From: Bacteroidales bacterium
GTDB taxonomy: Bacteria; Bacteroidota; Bacteroidia; Bacteroidales; UBA932
DNA length: 64,000 nt
Direction: 5' to 3'
Assembly: GCA_017618115.1 (NCBI GenBank)
Contig: JAFZUX010000013.1
Coordinates: forward strand, 115,490-179,489
Under the pieces are notes generated by a model. That model worked only from the letters and a program-made list of their open reading frames with translations, was not told the DNA's origin and did no database searches. Made by a program: the position numbers and the translations under genes. This document shows, one piece after another, positions 8,701 through 18,434 of the stretch. Within the stretch, counting starts at the first letter, position 1; every line of letters begins with the position of its first letter.

Positions 8701-10065
8701 ATGACATTGAATAAAAGATTTATATCTACTCTCTCCTGCATTTTGGTTGCAGGATTCCTGGGTGTACTCTGCGCTCAGGAGTTGAAGTATTCCGCTGCAC
8801 CTCAGTCTGCTGCAACATACGCAGACAGCGTAAAGGCAAAGGTTCAGTATCTCTGCTCACCCGCTTTGATGGGACGTATGGCGGGAACAAATGAGGAGAA
8901 ACTCACATCAAAGTACATCTACGATTATCTTCAGAGTGTGGGAGTTATGATGCTCTCATCCTCTGAGGGAGATGACTTTGGAATGGCCAATCCCAACGGA
9001 GGTGATACTCTCTTCTCACGTAACATTGTGGGTATAATTCCCGGTTATGATCCCGCTTTGAAAGGGGAGTATGTACTCATCGGAACTCACTATGACGGAC
9101 CCGGTTACGAGAAGATAACCGTTAACGGCAAGACGGAGGAGAGAATCTTTCCGGGAGCCTATGACAACGCCGCTGCAACCGCCTCTCTGATGCAGATTGC
9201 AAAGATGGTATCCGAGAACAAGTTTATGTTCCGCCGCAGCGTAATCATTGCCTTCTTTGGTGCAGGCAGATTGGCCTCTGCCGGCAGTTGGTATTTCCTC
9301 AACCGCTCCTTTGCAGATAAGGAAAAGATAACCTTTATGATAGATATCAACTGCATAGGAAGAGAGGATAACGTCAACAAGTTCCAGGCATTTACGGGCG
9401 TGGGAAACAAGAGGGTGATTCAGGAGGTTCTCTCTGCGGCAGAGCGTCCTTTCTCCATCTCTCCGGAGATTGCAGAACTGGAGCCGGTTGCATCAGACTA
9501 CCGCAACTTCTACTCAATGGATATCCCAATTACCCTCTTCTCTTCTGGAGACAACAACCAGAGAGGTACCATACACGATACTCCTAACATGCTGGATTAT
9601 CTGACTTTGGGAAGAATATGCGAGTATATCTACACCTATACAAATCAGATAGCAAACCTAAAAGACAAGATAGGTGCGGAGGCTCCGCTTGAGGTTACCC
9701 CATCGGGAGAGAGAATATACTCACAGCAGGAGGTAGACAAGAGGGCAACTTACTTCAGAGGAGATGAGAGAAGTTTCCTCAAGGATTTTGTCTACAACTA
9801 CGTTCGTTACCCGGACAGCGCTATCGCTCAGGGAATTGAGGGAACGGAGATTGCTGAGTTTGTGGTAGATGACAAGGGAAAGATTAAAGATATCAGGATT
9901 ACAAAGAGTCTCTCCGAGGATATAGACAAGGAGGTTATCAAGGTGCTCAAGGGGGCTCCTAAATGGACCCCGGCGGAGATTGGAGGTGAGAAGGTCAGCG
10001 TCAGAATCTCCCTTGCAATAGAGTTCATTCTTACAAATAAATCAACAATAGGAATTAAGAAATAA
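8701..10065 (+). CDS. Degenerate M28-family peptidase fused to a TonB C-terminal domain
   Basis: An N-terminal signal sequence ends near FLGVLCAQ. Residues about 30-320 follow the M28 (aminopeptidase Y/glutaminyl cyclase-like) pattern: [31 protein letters not shown] and [12 protein letters not shown]. The usual catalytic Glu-Glu motif is replaced by [12 protein letters not shown], and the NLDMIGR metal Asp appears as DINCIGR. Residues about 355-445 form a TonB C-terminal domain ([24 protein letters not shown], ending [13 protein letters not shown]). The protein is predicted periplasmic and probably not a working peptidase. The fusion could bind a peptide ligand and contact an outer-membrane receptor, which is inference. 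Confidence 0.78.
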   Translation: MTLNKRFISTLSCILVAGFLGVLCAQELKYSAAPQSAATYADSVKAKVQYLCSPALMGRMAGTNEEKLTSKYIYDYLQSVGVMMLSSSEGDDFGMANPNGGDTLFSRNIVGIIPGYDPALKGEYVLIGTHYDGPGYEKITVNGKTEERIFPGAYDNAAATASLMQIAKMVSENKFMFRRSVIIAFFGAGRLASAGSWYFLNRSFADKEKITFMIDINCIGREDNVNKFQAFTGVGNKRVIQEVLSAAERPFSISPEIAELEPVASDYRNFYSMDIPITLFSSGDNNQRGTIHDTPNMLDYLTLGRICEYIYTYTNQIANLKDKIGAEAPLEVTPSGERIYSQQEVDKRATYFRGDERSFLKDFVYNYVRYPDSAIAQGIEGTEIAEFVVDDKGKIKDIRITKSLSEDIDKEVIKVLKGAPKWTPAEIGGEKVSVRISLAIEFILTNKSTIGIKK

Positions 10066-10075
10066 GTATCAGAAG

Positions 10076-12874
10076 ATGGATTACAATTTCAATGAAATTG
10101 AGAAAAAGTGGCAGAAGTATTGGGCGGAAAACAAGACATTCTCTGTAAAGACAGATCCCTCAAAGCCAAAGTATTATGTGCTTGATATGTTCCCTTACCC
10201 TTCAGGTGCGGGATTGCATGTGGGCCATCCTCTAGGCTATATAGCAAGTGATATCTACACTCGCTACAAACGTCTTATGGGGTTCAACGTTTTGCATCCT
10301 ATGGGCTATGATGCATTCGGACTTCCGGCAGAGCAGTATGCCATCCAAACGGGTCAGCATCCGAGGGTTACAACAATGGAGAACATTAACCGTTACCGTC
10401 AGCAGCTGGACCGCATCGGTTTCTCATTTGATTGGGATAGAGAGGTAAAGACCTGTGACCCTGAGTATTATAAATGGACACAGTGGGCATTCCTCAAGAT
10501 GTTCAAGAGCTGGTACAACAATGACACTAACTCTGCAGAGCCTATCAGTGAACTGGTTGCAAGGTTTGAGGAGGAGGGTAACGCAAAGGTGAACGCCGCC
10601 TGCTCGGATGTTGAGACCTTTACTGCAGAGCAGTGGAAAAACTTCTCGGAGAAGAAAAAGAGTGATGTCTTGATGGCTTACCGTATTGCCTATCAGGGAG
10701 AAACATCCGTTAACTGGTGCCCTCAGCTGGGAACCGTGCTGGCCAATGACGAGGTAAAAGAGGGACTCTCCGTCCGCGGAGGTTTCCCTGTGGAGCAGAA
10801 GAAGATGAAACAGTGGCAGCTCAGAGTCTCCGCATACGCTGGACGTTTGCTGGACGACCTTGATTCTCTCCAGTGGAGTGACGCTCTTAAAGAGATGCAG
10901 CGCAACTGGATAGGGCGTTCTTACGGAGCGCAGATGGTATTCAAGACCATTAATCCGGAACCTAAAGACGGCAGCAAGTTTGACCGCAACTATGATATGG
11001 AGATCTTCACCACCAGAGCGGATACCGTATTCGGTGTAACCTTTATGGTGATTGCTCCGGAGAGTGACTGGGTGGATAAACTTACAACTCTTTCTCAGAA
11101 GGCTGAGGTTGAGAAGTACATAAATGAGGTAAAGAAGAAGACTGAGAGGGAGAGAATTGCTGAGACTCATACCGTTACGGGAGTCTTCTCGGGTTCATAC
11201 GCCATAAATCCTTTTACTGAGGAGAGAGTTCCTATCTGGATTTCAGAGTATGTTCTGGCCGGCTACGGTACCGGTGCCATTATGGCCGTTCCTGCTCACG
11301 ACAGCAGAGACTACGCCTTTGCAAAGAAGTTCAACCTCAGAATCATACCTCTGATTGAGGGTTGCGATGTCTCCAAAGAGAGTTTTGACGCCAAAGAGGG
11401 TACAATGATAAACAGCGGATTCTTAACCGGTTACAGCGTTAAGGAGGCTATCCCTATGGCAATTGAGGAGGTGGAGAAGAGGGGCATTGGCCACCGTATG
11501 GTAAACTATCGTCTGAGAGATGCAATCTTCTCACGTCAAAGATATTGGGGAGAGCCTTTCCCAATCTACTACAAGGATGGTATTCCTACTCCGCTGGATG
11601 AGGATAAACTTCCTTTGGAACTTCCTCAGATTGCAACCTTTAAACCGACTCAGGACGGAGAGCCGCCATTGGCTCACGCAACGGATTGGAACTATGAGGG
11701 TTATCCATACGAGAAGAGCACTATGCCGGGCTTTGCAGGCAGCAGCGCTTACTATCTGAGGTATATGGACCCTAAGAACAACACAGCTTTGGTAAGCAAG
11801 GAGGCGGACAACTACTGGAGGGATGTAGATCTCTATGTTGGTGGAACAGAGCACGCTACAGGCCACCTCATCTACTCCAGATTCTGGAACAAGTTCCTCT
11901 ATGATTTGGGTTACGTATGTGAGAACGAGCCTTTCAAGAAACTGGTAAACCAGGGAATGATTCAGGGACGCTCCAACTTCGTATACAGGGTAAAAAACAC
12001 CAATACCTTTGTATCTTTCAATCTTAAAGATAATTACGAGACCACGGAGATACACGTAGATATCAACCTTGTAAGAAATGACCGTTTGGATATTGAGGCC
12101 TTCAAGAAGTGGAGACCTGAATATGAGAACGCAGAGTTCATCCTGGAGAACGGTGAGTATGTTTGCGGATGGGCGGTTGAGAAGATGAGTAAATCTATGT
12201 TCAACGTTGTAAATCCGGACAACATCTGCAACGATTACGGCGCAGATACTCTCCGTCTTTATGAGATGTTCCTGGGTCCTGTAGAGATGAGTAAACCTTG
12301 GGATACCAAGGGAATAGACGGAGTTCACCGCTTCTTAAGGAAGTTCTGGCGTCTCTTCTTCGGAGGCGGAGAGGGAATGGGTGAGTTCTCCCTTTCAGAT
12401 GATGAGCCAACGGCTGCGGAACTCAAGATTCTCCACAAACTCATCAATAAGGTTGAGACGGATATTGAGAACTTCTCCTTCAACACCTCCGTATCTGCCT
12501 TTATGGTAGCGGTTAACGAACTCTCTGCATTAAAGAGCAACAAGAGGAAAATACTCCTCCCGATAGTTATCTTACTTTCACCGTTTGCTCCTCACATCTG
12601 TGAAGAGCTCTGGTCTCTGGCCGGAAACAAGGAGAGTATCTCCTTTGCAACCTTCCCAATGTACCACGAGGAGTACACAAGAGAGGACAGCGTAGAGTAT
12701 CCTGTCTCCTTCAACGGCAAGACCAGATTCAAGATATCTCTTCCTAAGTCAATGGGTAAGAGTGATATAGAGAAGGCCGTTCTGCAGGAGGAGCAGACCG
12801 CCAAGTATCTTGCAGGCAACCCTGTGAAGAAGATAATTGTTGTGCCGGGCAGAATTATCAACATTGTATTCTAA
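10076..12874 (+). CDS. leuS: Leucyl-tRNA synthetase
   Basis: This class I synthetase charges tRNA-Leu. It has the HIGH-type motif HVGH at residues 48-51 (within [14 protein letters not shown]) and the KMSKS loop as EKMSKSMFN near residue 703. The CP1 editing domain is recognisable by [14 protein letters not shown] near 395, with the hydrolytic Asp. The length of 932 is at the upper end for bacterial LeuRS, as is usual in Bacteroidetes. The C-terminus shows the anticodon-binding helical domain ([11 protein letters not shown]). It is 10 nt downstream of the M28-like gene and 21 nt upstream of the first YitT gene. Confidence 0.98.
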   Translation: MDYNFNEIEKKWQKYWAENKTFSVKTDPSKPKYYVLDMFPYPSGAGLHVGHPLGYIASDIYTRYKRLMGFNVLHPMGYDAFGLPAEQYAIQTGQHPRVTTMENINRYRQQLDRIGFSFDWDREVKTCDPEYYKWTQWAFLKMFKSWYNNDTNSAEPISELVARFEEEGNAKVNAACSDVETFTAEQWKNFSEKKKSDVLMAYRIAYQGETSVNWCPQLGTVLANDEVKEGLSVRGGFPVEQKKMKQWQLRVSAYAGRLLDDLDSLQWSDALKEMQRNWIGRSYGAQMVFKTINPEPKDGSKFDRNYDMEIFTTRADTVFGVTFMVIAPESDWVDKLTTLSQKAEVEKYINEVKKKTERERIAETHTVTGVFSGSYAINPFTEERVPIWISEYVLAGYGTGAIMAVPAHDSRDYAFAKKFNLRIIPLIEGCDVSKESFDAKEGTMINSGFLTGYSVKEAIPMAIEEVEKRGIGHRMVNYRLRDAIFSRQRYWGEPFPIYYKDGIPTPLDEDKLPLELPQIATFKPTQDGEPPLAHATDWNYEGYPYEKSTMPGFAGSSAYYLRYMDPKNNTALVSKEADNYWRDVDLYVGGTEHATGHLIYSRFWNKFLYDLGYVCENEPFKKLVNQGMIQGRSNFVYRVKNTNTFVSFNLKDNYETTEIHVDINLVRNDRLDIEAFKKWRPEYENAEFILENGEYVCGWAVEKMSKSMFNVVNPDNICNDYGADTLRLYEMFLGPVEMSKPWDTKGIDGVHRFLRKFWRLFFGGGEGMGEFSLSDDEPTAAELKILHKLINKVETDIENFSFNTSVSAFMVAVNELSALKSNKRKILLPIVILLSPFAPHICEELWSLAGNKESISFATFPMYHEEYTREDSVEYPVSFNGKTRFKISLPKSMGKSDIEKAVLQEEQTAKYLAGNPVKKIIVVPGRIINIVF

Positions 12875-12895
12875 GAAGAATAAAGAGAAAACAAT

Positions 12896-13867
12896 ATGCC
12901 GGACAAGAAGAAAATATCTGTTAAGAAACTCATTGTGGATTATATCCTAATGAGTTTTGGCTTGTTTTTATATGTTCTTGGTTGGCAGGGCTTTGTTGTG
13001 CCTACCGGAATATCCGGAGGCGGACTTGTAGGTCTTTCCACCGTCCTCAACTATGCAACGGGTATCCCAATTCCACTCTTTTACGGAGTAATCAACGCCG
13101 GACTTCTGGTTGTGGGAACTATTGTCCTGGGGCGCGGATTCGGCTTTAAGACCATCTATTGCATAATTCTATCAACCATCCTCTTTGCCGTACTTCCTAA
13201 GTATGAGTGGCTTAGCAATATAGGTCTGAACACTATACCTCAGGATTCCCCTGAGGCTCCGCTGCGCTATCTGGTAAACCCAATACTGGGAGCCTTCATC
13301 TGTGCTGCGGGTATAGCCCTAATTTTCAAGCGCAAGGGAAGCACCGGAGGAACGGATATAGTAGCCCTTATAATTAACAAATACAGAGACGTCTCCCCGG
13401 GCAGAGTCTTTATGTACACAGACTTTATAATTGTTGCTTCAATTATACTTCTGCCTAACAAACATTTAAGTGACGTAATATTCGGTTATATCTTCACCAT
13501 AGCCTTCTCCTATATGATAGATCTGCTTCTTACCGGTAACCAGCAGAGCGTTCAGATTACCATCTTCTCACAGGAGTTTGATAAGGTGGCGGACGCCCTT
13601 ATCTATGATCAGCACCGCGGAGTAACAGCCTTGGATTCAGTTGGTTGGTACTCCAAGAAGGAGGGAAAGGTTCTGGCTGTAATCTCCCGCAAACAGCAGG
13701 TTAATGATATCACTCACGCGGTAAGAGACGTAGACCCTAAGGCCTTCATTACAGTCTCCTCCGTCTCAGCAGTATACGGCTTGGGATTCTCTGAGATGAA
13801 GAGAAGAAGCTCCAAATCTTCAGACAATAAAATCAAAAGGATTCTTAAATGGATAGATAGCGACTAA
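12896..13867 (+). CDS. YitT family membrane protein (first copy)
   Basis: This 323-residue integral membrane protein has five or six hydrophobic segments. They include a GVTGxS-like GISGGGLVGLSTVLNY near residue 38 and the hallmark GSTGGTDIVALIINKY near residue 148. The C-terminal ~90 residues are the cytoplasmic DUF2179 domain (HRGVTALDSVGWYSKKEGKVL). The YitT family (DUF161) is of unknown function. A paralogue follows after a 2-nt gap. The last ~20 residues (KRRSSKSSDNKIKRILKW) are a basic tail missing from the second copy. Confidence 0.9.
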   Translation: MPDKKKISVKKLIVDYILMSFGLFLYVLGWQGFVVPTGISGGGLVGLSTVLNYATGIPIPLFYGVINAGLLVVGTIVLGRGFGFKTIYCIILSTILFAVLPKYEWLSNIGLNTIPQDSPEAPLRYLVNPILGAFICAAGIALIFKRKGSTGGTDIVALIINKYRDVSPGRVFMYTDFIIVASIILLPNKHLSDVIFGYIFTIAFSYMIDLLLTGNQQSVQITIFSQEFDKVADALIYDQHRGVTALDSVGWYSKKEGKVLAVISRKQQVNDITHAVRDVDPKAFITVSSVSAVYGLGFSEMKRRSSKSSDNKIKRILKWIDSD

Positions 13868-13869
13868 CT

Positions 13870-14787
13870 ATGAAAGCGCGTACAATTGTTTCAGAGGTCA
13901 AAAGTTATTTGTTAATAACGCTCGGTCTTCTCTGTTATGTGCTGGGCTGGGTTATCTTCCTTATTCCCAATAACTTGGTAGGGGGAGGAGTAACCGGTAT
14001 CTCTTCAATTGTACTCTATGCATTCGGAGTTCCTATCAGCGTTACCTACTTTGTAATCAATGCCATCTTGCTTCTGATTGCACTCAAAGTTTTGGGTAAG
14101 GCCTTTGGTTTAAAGACGGTTTATGCGGTTGCCGTAACCACTCTCTTCTTTCAATTTGTTCCGCAGTTCATCCCTCAGGATTTCATTCAGGAGATAGCCA
14201 TCTCCAACGGAAGACTTCTCTCCGCCATATTCGGAGGCGTGATGAGCGGCCTGGGAATCGGTATCAGTTTCACTCAGGGCGGAAGCACCGGAGGAACTGA
14301 TATAGTGGCACTTATGGTAACCAAGTATCACAACGTCTCACCCGGCAGAGTAATCCTCTATATGGATCTTGTAATAATTGCATCATCACTTCTTATCCCT
14401 GCAAAAGAGGTTATGGACGCCTCCGGAGCAATGGTTAAGGAGTCTTGGGGAATGCGCATAGCCACAGTACTTTACGGTTATATGCTTATAGCCTCAAGTT
14501 CTCAGATTGTAGATATGGTGATGGCAGGCAAACGGCAATCCGTTCAAGTATTTATCTTTTCCTCTTACTATGACCAGATTGCCGATGCCATAACCAGTCA
14601 GTTAGGCCGTGGTGTAACAGTGATGGATGGAGAAGGCTGGTACACCAAGCAGAATAGAAAGATGCTTCTTGTTCTGATCCACAAGACTGAAACCAACAAA
14701 CTTTATTCACTCATCCGCAGCCTGGACAAAGAGGCCTTCATCTCAATGGCTCCGGTTTCCGGTGTTTGGGGTAAGGGATTTCAATAG
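13870..14787 (+). CDS. YitT family membrane protein (second copy)
   Basis: This 305-residue paralogue of the preceding gene has NLVGGGVTGISSIVLYAFG near residue 36, GGSTGGTDIVALMVTKYH near residue 137 and a DUF2179 tail (GRGVTVMDGEGWYTKQNRKML). The membrane half is well conserved between the pair, consistent with tandem duplication. The start ATG at 13870 lies 2 nt after the first copy's stop, so the two are probably translated from one mRNA and could form a heteromer. The function of the family is not known. The transcription unit appears to end here, before a 146-bp intergenic region. Confidence 0.9.
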   Translation: MKARTIVSEVKSYLLITLGLLCYVLGWVIFLIPNNLVGGGVTGISSIVLYAFGVPISVTYFVINAILLLIALKVLGKAFGLKTVYAVAVTTLFFQFVPQFIPQDFIQEIAISNGRLLSAIFGGVMSGLGIGISFTQGGSTGGTDIVALMVTKYHNVSPGRVILYMDLVIIASSLLIPAKEVMDASGAMVKESWGMRIATVLYGYMLIASSSQIVDMVMAGKRQSVQVFIFSSYYDQIADAITSQLGRGVTVMDGEGWYTKQNRKMLLVLIHKTETNKLYSLIRSLDKEAFISMAPVSGVWGKGFQ

Positions 14788-14884
14788 AATTATCCTACAA
14801 ATGGGTAAATTTTTGGTACAATGTTGTAATTGTCAAAAATCTAACGACTTATAGCATTCATTAGGTATCAAAACGTTTCATATC

Positions 14885-14933
14885 ATCCTATTTTTGTCTA
14901 TCAAAATTCTTTAGAAATGACAAAAATTAGGAT
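14885..14933 (+). promoter_or_regulatory. Inverted repeat overlapping a -7 element and abutting the start codon
   Basis: The left arm ATCCTATTTTTGTC (14885-14898) and right arm GACAAAAATTAGGAT (14919-14933) are complementary except for one extra base, around a 20-nt centre. The left arm contains TATTTTTG (14889-14896), a TAnnTTTG -7 element. The right arm ends at the base before the ATG at 14934. It may be an operator for autoregulation, or an RNA hairpin that masks the start; both are inference. The rest of 14788-14884 is AT-rich with nothing recognised. Confidence 0.55.
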
Positions 14934-15524
14934 ATGAAATTGTTTCTTTTTTTGCTTCTTGCGGCTGCAGCGCTTACAATACTGCAAGTTTACTTAATCG
15001 TAACACTGAAAAAATCAAACAAGAAGACCCCGGCTCCACAACCACAAAAAGAGGAGAGCCGTCCTAAGTTGTATCCCATTGCCAGTGAGGATGATTCAAA
15101 TAGATCCTACCTCTTTGAAGGGAGTGTAAAAGATGACATTGCAGAGAAAATTCTGGACTACTTTGAAATCTGTAAACCCTATCTGAACCCTAAGCTTAAA
15201 ATTAAAGATTTGGAGTTGCCTCTGAAGACCAACCGCAACTATCTTTCACAGGCCTTCAACGAGAAGCTGGAAAACAACTTTAACCGTACCTGTAACTACT
15301 TCAGAGTGAGGGAGGCTTGCCGCCTTTACATATCCAATCCCAAACTCTCTCTGAAGGAGATCTCCATTCATGCCGGTTTCAACTCCGCCTCAGCCTTTTT
15401 AACGGCCTTTAGAACTCACACCAACTACACTCCCGGACGTTGGCAGAGAGAGGTCAATAAGCGTCTGGGAAAAAGTGAACCGGTTACAGTTGATGACTAT
15501 GTTAAAAAACTGAAAATAAGATAG
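14934..15524 (+). CDS. Membrane-anchored AraC-type HTH protein
   Basis: Residues 1-24 form a single hydrophobic segment, followed by a Lys/Pro-rich linker. The C-terminal ~110 residues are an AraC-family double helix-turn-helix: the first helix pair is around NRNYLSQAFNEKL and the second around LSLKEISIHAGFNSASAFLTAFR, with TPGRWQREV at the end. Classical AraC regulators carry a ligand domain before this; here only a membrane anchor precedes it. It is therefore predicted to be a membrane-tethered DNA-binding protein. It lies 2 nt upstream of a second HTH gene and its promoter region contains a striking inverted repeat. Confidence 0.78.
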   Translation: MKLFLFLLLAAAALTILQVYLIVTLKKSNKKTPAPQPQKEESRPKLYPIASEDDSNRSYLFEGSVKDDIAEKILDYFEICKPYLNPKLKIKDLELPLKTNRNYLSQAFNEKLENNFNRTCNYFRVREACRLYISNPKLSLKEISIHAGFNSASAFLTAFRTHTNYTPGRWQREVNKRLGKSEPVTVDDYVKKLKIR

Positions 15525-15526
15525 AG

Positions 15527-16132
15527 ATGAAAACACTTTTTGAGAGGCTGATTACAAAAACAGCCGGTGCTATGCTTAAATCCGTGGGGTCACAACCACA
15601 AAACAGTGAGGAAGAAGAGCAACACAACCTGGAGTTCCTAAATGAACAGATTATCTTATATCCGGAGGTAAGACCCAAGGATTCCAAAGATTTAATTCTC
15701 AAGGAACTCTCAATCAAACTGGACCGTTGTATGGAGCGCCATAAACTCTACCTGGACCCCAAGATAAATCTTGGCAGAGTTGCCAACATTGTGGGCAGCA
15801 ACCGCACCTACATTTCCAACATTATGACGGAAAAGAACGGTTTCCGCAACTACCTCAATGAACTGCGTTTACGTCACATGGCTCAGAAGCTGAGGAAGGA
15901 ACAGATTAGGGTGAAAAAGCGTAACGATCATATCAAAACGGTAGCAAGACAATATCCCAAAGCGGATGAGGATATAACAATTCTCCTCTCTGAACCGGAA
16001 GATAAGATTCCTCCTGTACGTCTTACCGCACTGATAACCTCCTGCGGCTTCATAGATATGAGAGCCTTCCGCAGAGCGCTGTTTCAGTCAAAGTCTGATT
16101 ACGCAGAGGAGATAAAAGGTTATATCTACTAA
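15527..16132 (+). CDS. AraC-type HTH protein, interrupted second helix pair
   Basis: This 201-residue protein has no clear transmembrane segment. Residues about 80-122 match the first AraC helix-turn-helix (NLGRVANIVGSNRTYISNIM). An insertion of about 40 polar residues follows, and then a weaker second HTH (IPPVRLTALITSCGFIDMRAFRRALF). It is a diverged neighbour of the membrane-anchored protein immediately upstream (2-nt gap), so the two probably act as a pair. Targets are unknown. The stop overlaps the trkA stop on the opposite strand by 4 nt. Confidence 0.68.
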   Translation: MKTLFERLITKTAGAMLKSVGSQPQNSEEEEQHNLEFLNEQIILYPEVRPKDSKDLILKELSIKLDRCMERHKLYLDPKINLGRVANIVGSNRTYISNIMTEKNGFRNYLNELRLRHMAQKLRKEQIRVKKRNDHIKTVARQYPKADEDITILLSEPEDKIPPVRLTALITSCGFIDMRAFRRALFQSKSDYAEEIKGYIY

Positions 16133-17481
16133 ACAAAGAACTTGTTGACCTTTGCAAGTACTTGTGGTAAAGCAAATACCACAACTCTGTCATAAGGGGA
16201 GATCTGAGTGAAATCGTTAGGGATTATGCTCTCTTCTCCTCTTATTATTCCACCTATAATTGCCTCTTTAGGGAACTTAAGATCTTTGATAGGGGCCTTG
16301 GTTATTGCACTCTCAGGGTTTGCAATAAACTCCAGAACCTCCGCGTCAGAACCGTTCAAACACTTGATAGAGCGCACTTTGTTGCTGAGGGTGAAGCGGA
16401 ATATTCTGCCGGCCGTAACAAGTTTCTTGTTAATGACGGCATCAACTCCCATATCCTCTGCAAGTTTGATGTACTCAATGTTCTCAACCTCTGCAATTAC
16501 CTTTGGAACTCCCATGTTCTTAACGGCAACGCAGGAGAGAATGTTTGCCTCACTGGAAGAAGTAACTGCCACAAATGCATCGTAATTAGCTGCATCCTCC
16601 TCAACAAGCAAATCTGTATTTCTTCCGTCTCCGTTGATAACCACAACGTTAGGGAAGGTCTCCGCCAGATACTCGCAGCGCTCCTTCTTCTGCTCAATGA
16701 TTTTTATATGATCTACCTTATGGACCATCTTGCGTGTAAGCATCTCCGCAATTCTTCCTCCTCCAATTACCATAAGGTTCTTGACGTCTATCTCATACTT
16801 TCCGGAGAAACTCATAAGTTCAGCCACTCCCTCCTTCTTGCTCACCATAAAGACAAGATCATCCTGCATAAACTTGGTATCTCCGTTAGGAATCAGAGTC
16901 TTGTTTCCTCTTTCAATAGCAACCGCCTTGTAAGGCTTGTCAAGGTTGCTCTCCTCTCTGAGCATATTGATGGTTTTGTTTACCAGCGGAGCACCCTCCT
17001 CCAGGCGGAATACCACCATCTGAAGTTTTCCGCGTGCAAAATCCATGAACTCAGACGTGCCGGTCTCCTTAAGAAGGTCTATGATTTCGTATGCCGCCAT
17101 TTTCTCCGGGTAAAAGAGCAAGTCTATACCCAGTTCTGTGAATATGAGCTTGTTATCATGCTCCATATACTCGTCGTTGTTAATGCGGGCCGTAACCTTC
17201 TTGGCTCCCATCTTCTTGGCGAGCATTGCAGAGATGATGTTGGTGTTTTGGGTCTGAGCCGGACCTACTGCAATGAAGAGGTCTGCCTTTTCTACCCTTG
17301 CCTCCTTAAGAACGGGAATGGATGTAGGATCTCCCAGGACAGTTACAACGTCCGCCAGTTCAGAGAGTTTCTCCAAACGAGACTCGTCACTGTCTATGAT
17401 TGTTATGTCATTGGCCTCTCTGCTGAGCATCTTGGCCAGATGGCTACCAACCTCTCCCGCACCTGCTATTACAATGTTCAT
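16129..17481 (-). CDS. trkA: Trk potassium uptake regulatory subunit TrkA
   Basis: This peripheral membrane protein gates the TrkH/KtrB potassium channel by binding NAD(H) or other nucleotides. Starting at the ATG at 17481 gives 450 residues with two tandem RCK halves: a Rossmann GAGEVG at 7-12 and a second VIGGGRIAE near 238-246, each followed by a TrkA_C module. A longer frame up to 17541 would add 20 hydrophobic residues and run through the promoter, so it is rejected. No trkH lies within the window. Confidence 0.93.
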   Translation of the reverse strand: MNIVIAGAGEVGSHLAKMLSREANDITIIDSDESRLEKLSELADVVTVLGDPTSIPVLKEARVEKADLFIAVGPAQTQNTNIISAMLAKKMGAKKVTARINNDEYMEHDNKLIFTELGIDLLFYPEKMAAYEIIDLLKETGTSEFMDFARGKLQMVVFRLEEGAPLVNKTINMLREESNLDKPYKAVAIERGNKTLIPNGDTKFMQDDLVFMVSKKEGVAELMSFSGKYEIDVKNLMVIGGGRIAEMLTRKMVHKVDHIKIIEQKKERCEYLAETFPNVVVINGDGRNTDLLVEEDAANYDAFVAVTSSSEANILSCVAVKNMGVPKVIAEVENIEYIKLAEDMGVDAVINKKLVTAGRIFRFTLSNKVRSIKCLNGSDAEVLEFIANPESAITKAPIKDLKFPKEAIIGGIIRGEESIIPNDFTQISPYDRVVVFALPQVLAKVNKFFV

Positions 17482-17500
17482 ATAACCTGTTTTTACGGGG

Positions 17501-17508
17501 CAAAAATA
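17501..17508 (-). promoter_or_regulatory. -7 element for trkA
   Basis: TATTTTTG on the minus strand matches TAnnTTTG, 19 nt upstream of the chosen trkA start. No -33 match was found. Confidence 0.42.
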
Positions 17509-17530
17509 ATAAGAAAAGAGTAAAAAGATG

Positions 17531-17538
17531 TAAATTTG
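17531..17538 (+). promoter_or_regulatory. -7 element for the kinase/peptidase/PqqD/exporter cassette
   Basis: TAAATTTG lies 23 nt before the ATG at 17562 and is divergent from the trkA promoter. No TTTG lies at the -33 distance. This may be the only promoter for the four tightly packed genes that follow. Confidence 0.5.
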
Positions 17539-17561
17539 CAATTACTGACTATCTCGGCAGC

Positions 17562-18434
17562 ATGGAAAACAGAGTTTATGAAATAGGCGGACACCTCTTG
17601 AAAATGGAAACTGAGAATGCCTCGTTTTTGGATAAAATGGGCAACCTCACTCCTTTCCGTTCAGAAAAAACCGGTCCGTTTATTCTGAATATAAAGCAGT
17701 TAGATACTATAACGGAGCGCTATGACAAACCTATGATAGTCTCAGAGGAGCCCGGTTTCCCCAACATTACCGTAGGAAAGACCCCAAATGGTAAGTGGTT
17801 CTGGGAGATGGCGCCTCTGCCTAAACTCCCCGTCTCAGGAAGAATGCTCTGCTCAGAGGACTTTTCCAACATCGAGTTCTCCGTTGTAGACCCTTCCCAG
17901 TATCTCTTTACCGTAAACAACGTAATGATGATAGCCTACGCTATGCGTTGCGCCCGCTTCAACACCCTCTCCTTCCACTCTTCCGTAATCAAAAAGGACG
18001 GCAAGGGGTATCTCTTCCTGGGCAAAAGCGGTACGGGAAAGAGCACCCACAGCCGCCTCTGGCTTGAGAACATTCCGGGCTGCGAACTCCTGAATGATGA
18101 CAACCCCGTAGTAAGAATACAGGAAGACGGAAGCGTAACCGTTTACGGTACCCCTTGGAGCGGTAAGACCCGCTGTTACAAGGCGGAAGAGGTTCCGGTA
18201 GGTGCCTTTGTCAGGATTATCCGGGCAAAGGAGAACAAAATCACCCGCCTCAAACTTGTTCCGGCCTACGCCAGCATCTACCCAAGTGTCTCCTCTTTCC
18301 GTCCCGATGGTCCTATAGCGGAAGGACTCCATAACGCCCTTTCTGCAGCAGCCGCCACTGTACCTTGCTATAACCTTGAGTGCCTGCCGAATGCAGAGGC
18401 TGCAATACTTTGTTATAACACCGTCCATGAATAA
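17562..18434 (+). CDS. HPr kinase-like P-loop protein
   Basis: The C-terminal part resembles the HprK kinase fold: FHSS at 138-141, Walker A GKSGTGKS at 154-161, and an acidic LLNDDNP at 177-182 in the place of the catalytic/metal Asp, followed by GTPWSGKTRCY. The first ~130 residues are a separate domain without an HPr-binding signature. Such HprK-related kinases occur in peptide-modification clusters (for example phosphorylated lasso peptides), usually near PqqD-like proteins. That fits here, since a peptidase, a PqqD-like protein and an exporter follow. The gene overlaps the next by 8 nt. The substrate is unknown; true HPr phosphorylation seems unlikely. Confidence 0.75.
   Translation: MENRVYEIGGHLLKMETENASFLDKMGNLTPFRSEKTGPFILNIKQLDTITERYDKPMIVSEEPGFPNITVGKTPNGKWFWEMAPLPKLPVSGRMLCSEDFSNIEFSVVDPSQYLFTVNNVMMIAYAMRCARFNTLSFHSSVIKKDGKGYLFLGKSGTGKSTHSRLWLENIPGCELLNDDNPVVRIQEDGSVTVYGTPWSGKTRCYKAEEVPVGAFVRIIRAKENKITRLKLVPAYASIYPSVSSFRPDGPIAEGLHNALSAAAATVPCYNLECLPNAEAAILCYNTVHE

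Noticed and set aside
16708-17523. Plus-strand open frame (271 codons) opposite trkA
   Set aside because: It is antisense to a clear TrkA with two Rossmann folds; its translation shows no domain.
17562-18434. Genuine HPr kinase/phosphorylase
   Set aside because: The HPr-binding and phosphorylase signature regions are missing and the neighbours point to peptide modification, not sugar regulation.
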